NCBI RefSeq assembly: GCF_000151315.2
Contig: NW_011887294.1
Span: 254,266-318,265, forward strand
Source: Capsaspora owczarzaki ATCC 30864
Lineage: Eukaryota; Opisthokonta; Filasterea
Reading direction: 5' to 3'
DNA length: 64,000 bases
Shown: piece by piece, positions 1 through 14,322 of the stretch
How positions within the stretch are numbered: position 1 is the stretch's first letter
Layout: each line of letters starts with the position of its first letter
Notes under the pieces: model-generated
What the model was told of the DNA's origin: nothing
Databases searched by the model: none
What the model saw: only the letters and a program-made list of their open reading frames with translations
Program-made: the position numbers and the translations under genes

Positions 1-171
1 TTCTTTTCTGTTACAACGATTGTCTTTGTGCTCGGTTTTGTTGATGTGAATGTTGGTATCTCTATTTAGCGAAAGTTTTTCGTCGCAAAAAAAAGGTTTA
101 TTCTGAGTTGACTGATGTCGGCTCAGGGCTGTTCTGTATCATAAAGTTAAATGTTCGCGTGCTTGGTGTTT

Positions 172-1596
172 TCAATGGACGACTCTCCCACGAGAGTCCC
201 CCCAGTTGTGCGCTGCTTGCTGCAGATTGTAGTAATACTTGAGAATGATGGTCCATTGCTTGGCAACGTCGTACTTTTCGGCCTTGAAGGCGCTCGAAAG
301 CTCGCGGAGGCCGTGTTGCAATTGATCTAGAAATCAACAAGCACCCACTGGAGTGAGACGCACTGTCCACACTCAAACATACCACGCCGCTTGAATTCTC
401 ATACAGCTGGTACACACACACACACACACACCTTCAATATCGGCTGCGATTTCCTTCACTTCTGCCTCGCTCTGGGCTTGATCTATCCGCTCGTTCAACT
501 CCATGACTTCCATTAGCAACTCGGGCATCTGCAAATCGGCGGTTGACCGCTCCTCTATTTCGATGCCTTTCAAGTGCAGCTGCCACACAGTTGTCGTTAG
601 TTCCACCACAGTCCAAATCGTTTGTGCATGAGCGTCGCTTACCAGATACTGTGCTCGCTTCAACGGCACTTTCAAAACATCATACGCCTTATTTACTGTC
701 GAAGAGTGATGTGTGGAGTACTCTTGCTCGGTCTGCCGTCAGGCCAATGTGAGGAAGAGAATTCAGATACGAAGAAAACACGTACACCAAACCAAACCCG
801 ACAGACAAAACAACGTGCATTCACTCACAGGCGACTTTTGGCTAAACCGGTCTGGATGTAGCTTCCATTGCAGCTGCCTGAAGAGGCGCTCCAGATTTGC
901 GGTATCGAGATCAAACGAAACGGGTCTGAGATGGTTGCCAACAAAGGGGGGGATGGTGAGGAAGAACAAAATTGGTGGTGTTGATCGATTATCTGCGTCT
1001 CCAAGACCGTCTGATTCATTCATCTGCCGTCTCACTGTCGCTTACAGTCCAAAGAGGTCAAAGTACGTGCCGCTGAGCGCAGGCGGCGCAATCACCGAGC
1101 ACGAGTGGCAGAACAGGTCGTTCTTGGCAAGCAGACCCGGGCAAGACCAGCACGAGTGACCGTTGCTCTTGCTGGGCGTCTTGCTTGCATCGCCAGCAGC
1201 TTGCCGTGCAGTCGTCTGACCTGGCTGTCCGCTGGTTGAGGCCACAGATGGAGCGTGCAAGTGGAAGTCGCGCGTAGAGGCAGAGCACGCACTGCGACGA
1301 CGCTCGGCCCGCGTCAGTGCATAGTGTGGTTGAATAGACGGCGCTTGTGTGTAGTAGCACGATGACGCTCGAGCGGCGGGTGAGCAGTGGCAGTCGCGCG
1401 ACGACGCAATGGCAGCAGCAGCACGCGTTTGCATGGCGCGGGTTGCCGCCGTCGCCGTCGAACGCATGCTCGGCACAGTCAGAGACAAGGATGACGATGA
1501 TGATGATGATGATGATGCTAGTGATGAAGCGAATGGGATGGAATTGGCTAAAGTGCTCAGCGGCGGTGGTCGTGACTTGAGCAGCTGCAACAACAT
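172..1596 (-). CDS. HSCB: HSCB/HSC20, mitochondrial Fe-S cluster J-protein co-chaperone
   Basis: Five exons (1596-1046, 925-829, 732-643, 579-432, 326-172) sum to 1041 nt, 346 aa. HSCB hands ISCU-bound Fe-S clusters to the Hsp70 HSPA9 in the mitochondrial matrix. The N-terminus (MLLQLLKSR, then Ser/Ala/Arg-rich) looks like a matrix presequence. A CxxC...CxxC zinc finger (CWSC, CHSC) as in animal HSCB precedes the J-domain start YFDLFGL. Exon 2 carries the HPD tripeptide (KLHPDRF) that stimulates the Hsp70 ATPase. Exon 4 carries the C-terminal helical segment LKGIEIEER...MEVMELNE, close to human HSCB, and exon 5 ends the ISCU-binding bundle. The donor of intron 4 lies directly on a (GT)n tract. 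A minus-strand AATAAA at 102-97 is a plausible poly(A) signal. The presequence is longer than in human HSCB. Confidence 0.93.
412..431. repeat. (CA)n microsatellite abutting HSCB intron 4 donor
   Basis: About ten CA units on the plus strand. Read on the minus strand the exon ends GAAG and the intron begins GTGTGTGTG, so the 5' splice site is part of the repeat. Confidence 0.9.
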
Positions 1597-1888
1597 TGTG
1601 TAAGGATTTGCGGCGCAAATAGAATACAGACTGCACCTCGCAATGATGCTCAGAGAGTGAAGATGGAACGTTGCAAACTATTGTATATAAGGTAAAGTAA
1701 TAGAACTTTGGCACTCGAGCAAACAGTTGGATCATTCTGATGATTAGAATTCATTCAAAAGGAAGAGAATCACTTGGCGGGAGGATGCGCTCTACATAGC
1801 TAACAGTCTCATCATCATATGCCAAGTGAAGAGGGAGATTAACGAGATCATAACGAGTTGGCGGAGGGGGGGGGAGAAGAAGAATCTA

Positions 1889-2836
1889 CTAGGGATGCAC
1901 TTGCTGACTCGCCACAAAGTGAAGTGCTTGCTTGACGGCAGTGAGGTGAGCCTCTATCCAACGTAGCAAACAAACAAAAGCATGGTATGACACATCATAG
2001 CATCGACGTAATGTTCAGAACGAACAAGATGAGCAACAACTCTTAAACCCCGCAGAACACTGGAAGCGAAGCCTCTACAAAACATTGAATCGTACCTGCA
2101 AGATTCACCGTCTCACCAAACGCAATACCGGCATCGGCGTTCTGCTTGTGCAAGTTCGCAAACATTTGCAACTGTCACAGAAGGAGAGAAGATTGAATCA
2201 CGCAAACTGATGAGTGTTTTGTGTCGCCGCGACACACAATCGCACGTTTCCCCACTGCATCCAACCTCGTCTTCGGCATCGACATGCATTTCGGGCAAGC
2301 TGTCAATGAGTACATCAATCTCCTTGGCAGTTCGAGCAATCATGGATGCGTGCGTTTGTGCAAATTCTGCATCCCGATCAATCGGCACAAACAAACCATT
2401 GTGAGCAGTTCGATCGAGTGTCCGAGTTCCCATTGCCCCGATCAATCCAAAATACCTACCTTCGTATTGCTGTAGCGACATTCCGCTTGGCGCAGGTGCA
2501 CCGGCCGGCAGGATTGTTGCAGTTTGTGACGCAGCGTCCGTCGGCCGAAAGTCCTTCAATACACCGACACTTGTAAACAGCATTTCAGCCATCTATTGCA
2601 TCAAATCATCCAGTATCAACGACGAGATCAGTGACCATGATCATGACGATGAATGAGTGCATGTTCAGTTTCAACGCCGTTGTCGACCCTTCGCGACCGA
2701 CCAAGACCGTCGTCCATCACGAACATTGATCTATCTATTGGCCGTAGTGATGTTACCTGGCTGATTCGATCTTGGAGTTGTGTGAGGCGGTCGGTCTGGG
2801 TTGACGTTGGTGGCAGTTCTTGCTCGGCCGCCTTGC

Positions 2837-2876
<40 letters not shown>

Positions 2877-3005
2877 AGTCGTTGCCGTCGCCGTAGCACT
2901 CGTCGTCGCTGTGGTCGTGCCAGCCGCAGTCGAGGCAGAGGCAGCAGTGGGAGTGGCGGCGGTTGACTTGCCACGGATCGCGGCAGTCGTTGTCGTTGTG
3001 CTCAT
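1889..3005 (-). CDS. MED21: Mediator complex subunit 21
   Basis: Five exons (3005-2757, 2592-2460, 2366-2266, 2171-2096, 1953-1889) sum to 624 nt, 207 aa. MED21 is a small, essential middle-module subunit of Mediator that pairs with MED7 and links RNA polymerase II to activators. The conserved opening DRLTQLQD lies at the end of exon 1, followed by the exon 2 helix (EMLFTSVGVL) and the strongest family block in exon 3, IARTAKEIDVLIDSLPE, nearly identical to animal MED21. Before the conserved opening there is an added low-complexity leader of Thr/Ala runs and a 12-residue polyGln (CAG/CTG tract near 2839-2873), so the protein is about 60 residues longer than the human one. The gene is in tandem with HSCB, 292 bp downstream. 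Confidence 0.92.
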
Positions 3006-3317
3006 TGCTGCTCAAAAACTGAGACTGACTGAGACCTGACGAAGAGATGAAAAGAAAGAGACGACTGGATTTGTATGCAAACTGAGATGACAAGTACGGG
3101 TATGAGGATGATTGCAAGTTTGCAAAGTACTGTTCAGTACAGGAGTCAATTTCCTGTGTCGATCGCACTCTGGGATAGATACACACACACACACACACAC
3201 AACAAGAGCTCTTGTCCACAAACGAAAAAGGCACTGATATTTGGTTCTGAATGGAGCGAAAAATACAAATCGACAAACGCATCTGAAAACAAACGGAACC
3301 CCCCATTTCTAAAATGT
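3006..3317. other. Intergenic, MED21 promoter / RTK 3' end
   Basis: This 312-bp stretch holds the upstream region of MED21 and the 3' flank of the receptor kinase. The only structure seen is a (CA)10 tract at 3181-3201. No ORF here looks real. Confidence 0.6.
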
Positions 3318-8035
<4,718 letters not shown>

Positions 8036-8344
8036 TTGTGTGCGAAATCCCAAAAAAAAAAAATAAAAAAATAAAAAAAAGCCAAATCAAGCCAATACCA
8101 AAACCCCAAAAACGGGCGAGGCAAAAGGAAGAGTGGATTACAAGAAAGGAAACAAAGGATGGGGTCGGAATACCAGCGTTCATACCAGTGTTGCTCAATG
8201 GTCAAACTCAGCATCGGGGAACAGAGTGCGTGGAACCAAAGTGGAACCAAAATGGATCACATTGTGGAACAAGAAAAATAAAAAAAAAAAAAGCAGCAAA
8301 TCCAACTCAAACAAAAACTCAAACCCCCGCGTCAAAAGAAAAAC
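8036..8344. other. Intergenic, A-rich
   Basis: This 309-bp stretch lies between the receptor kinase start and the stop of the aminotransferase fragment. It is A-rich on the plus strand. No gene or clear signal is seen. Confidence 0.55.
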
Positions 8345-8974
8345 TCATGCAGCGGGCTTGATCGACTTGAAAATAGAAGTAAGAGCAGTTCGGAGACGCT
8401 CGAGCTGGGGTTCGCCGACAATCAGCGGCGGAGTCAGGCGCAGCACGTTCTTGCCGGCTGTGATCATGACAATGCCGTGCCGCAAGGCTTCCTGCTGGAC
8501 TTGCTTGGCAGTGTACTCGGCAGTCAGCTCAACACCGCGCAGGAAGCCAATGCCGCGCACGTCCAGCACGACCTTTGGGAACTGCTGACGAAGCGACTCT
8601 AGAATCTCATCAAAGCGCTTAATGTTGGTCTGCATCTTGGGCAGCAGTTGCTGGACCTCGCCAAGCACGGCGCGGGCAACGTTGCAGACGCCAGGGCCGC
8701 CACCAAAAGTAGTTCCGTGATTGCCAGGCTGCCAGAGAGCGAACAAACAGTGAGAACAAAAAAACAAAAAAAAAAAAAAGTCAAACAACCAAAAAAACAA
8801 CCAAAAAAACAAACCACCACCCCTTGATATCGCCTCCAATCTCACCTTGATCAGCTCGGAAACACGGTCGCGCACAAGAATGGCACCCACGGGAAGGCCG
8901 TTGGCAAGAGGCTTGGCCAGGGTCATGATGTCGGGCTGGACGCCGTACCGGCGCTCAGCTGTCCATTCTGCCCC
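8345..8974 (-). CDS. argD: Acetylornithine aminotransferase, C-terminal part only (5' part missing)
   Basis: Two exons (about 8974-8846 and 8728-8345) encode the last third, about 165 aa, of a class-III PLP aminotransferase, which normally has about 400-450 aa. The enzyme makes N-acetylornithine in arginine biosynthesis. The start of the fragment, YGVQPDIMTLAKPLANG, contains the PLP-binding lysine (TLAK) and is typical of ArgD/ARG8. GNHGTTFGGGP and the GFLRGVE...GKNVLRLTPPL tail are also diagnostic. Homology stops abruptly: the reading frame closes with a stop at 8977-8975, and upstream bases instead belong to plus-strand argC. No ATG, presequence or N-terminal PLP domain is present, so as assembled this cannot be a working gene. 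Either the locus was rearranged or the assembly is chimeric. Confidence 0.88.
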   Translation of the reverse strand, partial: GAEWTAERRYGVQPDIMTLAKPLANGLPVGAILVRDRVSELIKVRLEAISRGGGLFFWLFFWLFDFFFFLFFCSHCLFALWQPGNHGTTFGGGPGVCNVARAVLGEVQQLLPKMQTNIKRFDEILESLRQQFPKVVLDVRGIGFLRGVELTAEYTAKQVQQEALRHGIVMITAGKNVLRLTPPLIVGEPQLERLRTALTSIFKSIKPAA

Positions 8975-9575
8975 TCATGTGGCCCCATTCTTCCAAGGCA
9001 TTACTTTGACCACCGACATCCAACTCGACGTCAAGCTCACTCGCGAGCAGGTCGTGCAGCGCTTCCAGGACATGTTTGGCAAGGAGCCGCTGATTGAGAT
9101 TGTCGCTCAGAAGGATGCTGTTCCCGTCGTGAAGGACAATGCGCAAAAGCATTTTGTTCGTCTCGGTGGATTTGCGGTCGATCCTGCCACCAACCGTGTC
9201 GTCGTCGTTGCCACCCTTGATAACCTCCTCAAGGGAGCTGCCACCCAGGCACTTCAGGTGAGCTTTTGTTGTCGATGTTGCTGATGTCAGTGCGTCGGCA
9301 TTCTGTTGAATTGAGCGCGAAGGGGTAGGGTAGGTTAGGGTTAGGCGGCAAAACGCAATGGAGCTTCATCGTAACTGCGCAAGTCCTGCAGATCTGCATT
9401 TGCAACATGAATTTTTGATTGGATGTGGATGGTTGGTTTTTCTCTCTTCTCTCATTGGGCGACAGTTTTGTGCGTTGGATTGCTGGCTAACCGCGCGCTC
9501 GTGTGTGTCGCCGCTTCACAGAACATTAACATTGCCCTCGGTCTGCGCGAGCTGGACGGAATTAAATCTGAGTAG
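8958..9575 (+). CDS. argC: N-acetyl-gamma-glutamyl-phosphate reductase, C-terminal part only
   Basis: Two exons (8958-9257, 9522-9575) encode about 117 C-terminal residues of ArgC, or of the ArgC half of a fungal ARG5,6-type protein. The enzyme reduces N-acetyl-glutamyl-phosphate one step before ArgD in arginine synthesis. The segment begins at HSAPHVAPFFQGI and continues to the family-diagnostic DNLLKGAATQALQ|NINIALGLRELDGIK, joined across a GTGAGC...TTCACAG intron. The N-terminal NAD-binding domain and the catalytic cysteine region are absent. The frame runs open upstream to 8847, but there it is only the antisense of argD. An AATAAA poly(A) signal lies at 9617-9622. The intron holds a short telomere-like repeat. 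Confidence 0.87.
9322..9345 (+). repeat. Short telomere-like G-rich repeat (TTAGGG type)
   Basis: Inside the argC intron the plus strand reads GGGGTAGGGTAGG followed by TTAGGGTTAGG, about four imperfect units ending in two TTAGGG-like units. It lies 350 bp from the argC/argD junction. It may be chance. Confidence 0.5.
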
Positions 9576-9711
9576 ACTCGGGTCGAACTAGCGGGCCGTT
9601 CGGGACTTGACAACCTAATAAACAGTTTTAATTCCGGTTGATTTTCACAAAGGGGGTTGGAGTGCATACAGAGAAACAGACAGATGGAGCCATGGTTTCA
9701 AAAAGCACACC

Positions 9712-11942
9712 TCACAACACATCGCCGGGCTCAAGCGAAAGTTTGGTGAGCATGGCCATGCGCGCCGCTTCCTTATCTTCGTCGGAGCTCACCCGGGTGA
9801 CTCGTGACAAGTCGCAGAAGACCGCCATCAAGGTATTGGAAGCCTTCGTGTAGAAACCGACATGACGCATCAGAAGATCGTCGTGCATGTAGCCTGCCGT
9901 GGCCATTCTCTGCGCAGCCTCGCGAATCGCCCTTCGAGCGTCCGCAGGTATTTGCTTGGGAAACTCTCCTGTCTTGACAAAAGGCATGACGAGCACCGGC
10001 TGCTCGAGCAAAGTAGTGACAACCGCCTCGGGAAACTGGGGGTCTCGCTGATGCCAGATGTCGTTCCACCGTTCGCACTCGGCTTGAATGACCTCCAAGT
10101 TGGGCTCGTTGAAGAACTTGACGACGCAGACGCGGCCCGCTGTGTTCGATGCGAGCCACGCCGTGCCATCGCCGCCACCGCCGAGTCGGAGTGTCAGGTA
10201 GAGGCGATTTTTCTCTTCTTCCGGCGATTTGTGAAGAGTCGGCATGTGGTTAAAGTCAAGAGGCATCTTGAACGACTCCCATGCTCGGCTTTTCCAAGTG
10301 ACGGCAAGGGCTGTGTGGCATCTTCCGCGCGTTGGGACAGTGCGGCTCATCTTGTAGATCGCGGAAGCGAGAACGGACACGATATTCGTGTCTTGGTAGT
10401 AGAAGGGTTGGCTGCAGCGGAGCTCGCGCTTCAGAACCTGCTGAGTTGGCGGCAGGAACGGCGTGTTTGTTGGTTTGGTCTCCCCGAAAGCAGGCAAGGG
10501 AAGCGAAGTGTGCAGGTCCTCTTCGCGCATGGTCGAGTCCTTGTGCCGAGGGAGCGCCTGGGAGCACGCGGCAAGCCGGTTTGCTTCTGGCTCGTCCAGC
10601 CAGCAGATGCGCCAGTACATGTAGTTGGTCAGGATGCCAAACAGTGCGTTAGGCTTGAAGGTGATGCGCAGCTCCTGCAAGTAGTCGTACAGCTGCCCCA
10701 GAATGAGCGGGTTGTGCATGTCTGCGAGCGCGAGATGCTTGCGTTGCTCCTCGTATTTCGGACTGCTGGTGGGTTCCGGAGCGGACGGTTTCTTGACCTC
10801 AATAGCACCATGTCCGATGCCGAGCCACGATACGTACCAGAGGTCCGACTTCTGTGCCGCGTTCGCTCCCGAGCCGGCGGTCTTGAAGAATACAGGAATC
10901 TCGCCCAGTTGTGTCTGTCCGAGGACTTTGGCGACCGCAGTAAGCGTGAGGTATACCAGTTGCTGAACGGCTTCCTCGCCATCATACCCAGCCCGAGCTG
11001 CATCAAGAACAGAATCAGCAGGACGCTGTGTGTATGCCAAATCGGTATGCACGACAAATTCGCCGTGGAGTGCAGTGGCAGGTTGGTGATTTGTTGGCAC
11101 GGATGCATTCAAGCTTGATTTGCCCAGATTGGCAGCACCAAGAGCTGGCAAGACAATGTCCTTATCGAGCAGGAACTCGGAAGCCCTCGACTCGGCTTTC
11201 TGGCGCGCTGTCTCGGCTTCCAGGCGCGCGTTTCTCTCGGTCTCGGCTTCCTGGCGCGCTGCCACGGCTTCCTGGCGCTCCTGCTCGGCTTTCGCCACGG
11301 CTTCCTGGCGCGCTGTCTCGGCGGCTGCGGCTTTCGCCTCGGCTTTCGCCTCGGCTTTCAGCTCATTGAGAAGGGTTTTGAGCAGCATGAAACCAACTGC
11401 AAGCGGGACAAACTCGCTGGTGTCGCGTAGCCCCAGCTCATCAAGCACTGCTGCGGCGCTTGTCCGCTGTGATGGTGAGGGTTGTGGCAGCTCGTTGCCT
11501 TTGATGGTACTTGCATCGGACAGAGCCGCCAGGAGGCCAGACCGCTGGGTGGCCAGGTTGACGTTGGGCAGACGGGGCGAAAATCGCGCCAGATCGAAAT
11601 CGACCGCCGAGACGCCGAGACAAACTGCCAAGTCTTGCATCGGGTCGCTCGAAGCGGCGGCGGGGCCTTGGTCGACAAGACGGGCAGTGGAGGACGAACT
11701 TGCATTGTTGGTTGCAGGGTTCGCGTCAGAGCTGCGGCGAGAAGCGAACCGGGGGTGGGTGGGGAAAGGCAATGATGTCAGTGTTTCAAACGGTTTCTTG
11801 GCATTTTTGGGATTTGACCGTCGCAAGTGCAGCTGGACGACCAGCCGTGGGCCGCATACACTTACATTGAAACACTCTGAAGTTGCACAGTGAGATCGCG
11901 GACGGAGGCGTCTGGTACAGCTCGGTCGTTGTTGTTGGACAT
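9712..11942 (-). CDS. Crinkler-like protein: restriction-nuclease-fold plus kinase-like domain
   Basis: Two exons (11942-11866, 11731-9712) sum to 2097 nt, 698 aa. The ATG at 11942 is preferred over upstream in-frame codons because a GTAAGTG donor follows 77 nt later. After a variable N-terminus (about residues 1-190) comes an Ala/Glu/Arg coiled coil (EAKAEAKAAAAETARQ and on, about 190-270). A block with SDLWYV...GAIEVKKP (about 380-400) fits the D...ExK pattern of the PD-(D/E)xK nuclease fold. The C-terminal 170 residues look like a eukaryotic-type kinase: Gly-rich loop (LGGGGDGTAW), VVK lysine, HDDLLMRHV in the catalytic-loop position and CDL in the DFG position. This architecture matches Crinkler (CRN)-family proteins known from oomycetes, chytrids and free-living protists. 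No LFLAK signal is seen. The function is not established. It converges on argC, 136 bp apart, and appears whole. Confidence 0.6.
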
Positions 11943-12080
11943 GTTGGACTTGGAGTTGGCAAAAAATGACTGACCCGCTCCGCTCATAAACGATTTCAGA
12001 ATGAAAACAAACAACATTTATTTGAAAATACTGGAGCATGGGAGATGAGATCGGGAAGAAGTCGGGGAGTGGGGAAGCGT

Positions 12081-12482
12081 CAACATGGGCTTGGGCAGCG
12101 ACAACAGCGAACGACTCTGCTCCACATGACCGTCGTGTCTGACATGGACATTCTCAAGGTCCTGCTTGAAGTCCCAAGTGTTCTATTTGATGCCTGCACT
12201 GTACTGCCATTCAACGGGGGCTGATCGATGTCGCCAGGCTGTTTTTGGACATGCTGTGCGATGAGAGCCGCCAAGCTTGCCAATATTCGTGGACGCACGC
12301 CTTACTGCTCTGCGGTGCACAACCAGCTTCCAGGTGAATTGATCAAGCGTTTGCTCAAGACACGATTCAGCGTTGACCTGAACGACAGGGGTCGTGTCGT
12401 GCAGGCCAAAACACCGATGTGGCTTCGCGACCATCTTGACCGCGCCGCTCTCGATGATCGACAGTGGCTCGACGCTTCCTGA
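12081..12482 (+). pseudogene. Decayed ankyrin-repeat-like segment
   Basis: One frame reads TTLLHMTVVSDMDILKVLLEVP at about 12111-12176, the helix-turn-helix pattern of an ankyrin repeat. After an in-frame stop the same frame resumes with NIRGRTPYCSAVHNQLP and LIKRLLKTRFSVD, ending at 12482. The bridging bases read ankyrin-like (LIDVARLFLDML) in another frame. No start, splice signals or full repeat set is evident. This is most simply a relic of a host ankyrin gene next to the Crinkler-like gene. Chance similarity cannot be excluded. Confidence 0.35.
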
Positions 12483-14322
12483 CAAAACGTGGGATGGATC
12501 CGAATCCACGCGATCAATGCACCAGCTGTGGAAGCGTGCGGTTGAATAGGGGCACGTTTTTCACACGAGCATTTGTGCTTTTTCGTTCCTCTCTGCGATG
12601 CTTTGCAAGCTGGCCCATCCACCCATTCATAACGCATTCGTTTCTTTCAAGGCCAGAGTTGTAGATCGAGTCAACCCCTCGACTTGTTTGAGTTTGAAAA
12701 AAAAAAATATCGGCAAAAACAAACAAACAAATAAAAAAAAAAAAAAAAAAAGCCATTTTGCCGTCAACTCATTAAATTGCATTTTTTTTTTTTTTTTTTT
12801 TTCCATTCCACATTTTCCCCTTTTATTCCGGTTTTTATTTTTTCTTTTCGATTTTTTTTTTTTTTTAAAGCGCAGGTGCGTTTCCCTCACTTTTCTTCGC
12901 TCTCTCTCTCTCTCTCTCTCTCTCTCGTTCTCCGACTCGCCCCACAGCACATCCACGGCAGTTTTGATGTTGCCACCAACGCATTGCATGCCTGGTCCAC
13001 TCATACGAAGCATCTCCGTTTTCGATCTATCCTTTTTTTTTTTTTTTTTTTTTTGTTCTGGCGGCCGCGTGTCTGCGGAATAAGCCATGCGTTTGCTCGC
13101 TTCCCTGCCGCCCCTGCCGCAACCCAGGCCCCCGCGCGCCTCTGCATGTCGTCTTCCATGCTGTTGATTCATCGTACGCAGTGAAGGCGGACGCAGGGAA
13201 GTCCGCTGAAGGGCCGTCAAGACGATCGAGCGGCTTTTTCGCTTGTTTTCCGCTTGATTTTTTTTTTTTTTTTTTGGTTTTCCGAAGTCACTGTCGTCGC
13301 TTTTTTCGATCTTGATTCAATCTGGTCTGCGCATTCGACTCAATTCACAGATGGCAGGTTGTTTGCTGTCATTGATTGTTCGACTGGCAAAAGCGGCGGA
13401 TTCGAAACAACGGCAGAAAGGAGGGGGGGGGGAGAAAATGCGCACTCATTTTGAAATGCCCGTAAAAACAAAACCCAGTTCCTATAACCAAAACGGCTTT
13501 TTATTCGTTTTCAAACCCTACTCTTGCTTACGGTCACGATTTGATTTTCTTTGCGCATTATGATGTCATGGCGCTCCTTTATCATTTTATTATTATTATT
13601 TTTTTTTTTTTCCCCTCGCTCAAAACTTCTTTTCGTTTGTTTCCCCTTTGTTTTTTTCCGTCACGCCCGTGTTGTTTTTTTCCCCTTTCTTTTGTGCGTT
13701 TTTTTCTTTCTGGTTCAATATTATTTTTCAAAAAGTTAATTTGATTGCTGTTTTTGTTGGTTGCTTGTTTGTTTGTGCCACCTGACACGCTCGCTGTTTA
13801 AGGAAATTTCTGCCACGACAAATAACTCACTTTTTTCTTATCGCTGCAATATTTTTGTTGTAATTTATTCTTCTTCTTCTTCTTTCATTTTTCAGGTCGG
13901 CGCTCGCATCCCAATCCCTCCCTCCTCAAGTCACCTACCCTCGTCAAATCTGAATTTATAAATCCTTCAATGGCCTCCTGCCTTGCCTCTGGCATTGTTG
14001 AAACCCGCGTCGACTACATTTACATTGTTGCTTGGAAGGGTGCCGCATCTCAATAAGTTTTCAATCAAAGCTTAAGAGTTACGTTTCTTTTTTTTCCTTC
14101 TTGTTAAGTTTATTGATTTTTAATTCCCCCCCCCCCAACTTCCGGTCTTCCTTTCTTTTTTTCTTTCGTGCGTTCTTTTCGACACCTTTCCGTTTGATTC
14201 TACCCTGTTTATTTTTTATCTCTCCACCAAACCGCGACGATTTTTTTTTCGACTTTTTCGACTCTCTCCTACATTCTTTTTCTTCTTCTTCTTTTTTGGC
14301 ACCCTTCCGAGCGCAACAAACA
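12483..14322. other. Long non-coding stretch and GATA 5' leader, polyT/polyA rich
   Basis: About 1.8 kb without a convincing gene. It contains many T runs (12781-12802, 12849-12865, 13030-13054, 13258-13274, 13595-13610), a (CT)n tract at 12900-12926 and a plausible branch/acceptor (TTTTTCAG near 13895) that could end a leader intron of the GATA gene. A 28-codon upstream ORF lies at 13970-14056. Confidence 0.6.
13970..14056 (+). other. Upstream ORF (28 codons) in the likely GATA leader
   Basis: An ATG-started [16 protein letters not shown]..., ends in TAA 266 bp before the GATA start codon. It is only relevant if the transcript begins upstream of 13970, which the sequence cannot show. Confidence 0.35.

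Noticed and set aside
12597-13220. Plus and minus frames with F/K runs
   Set aside because: They arise from polyT/polyA tracts, with no conserved block, start context or splice structure.
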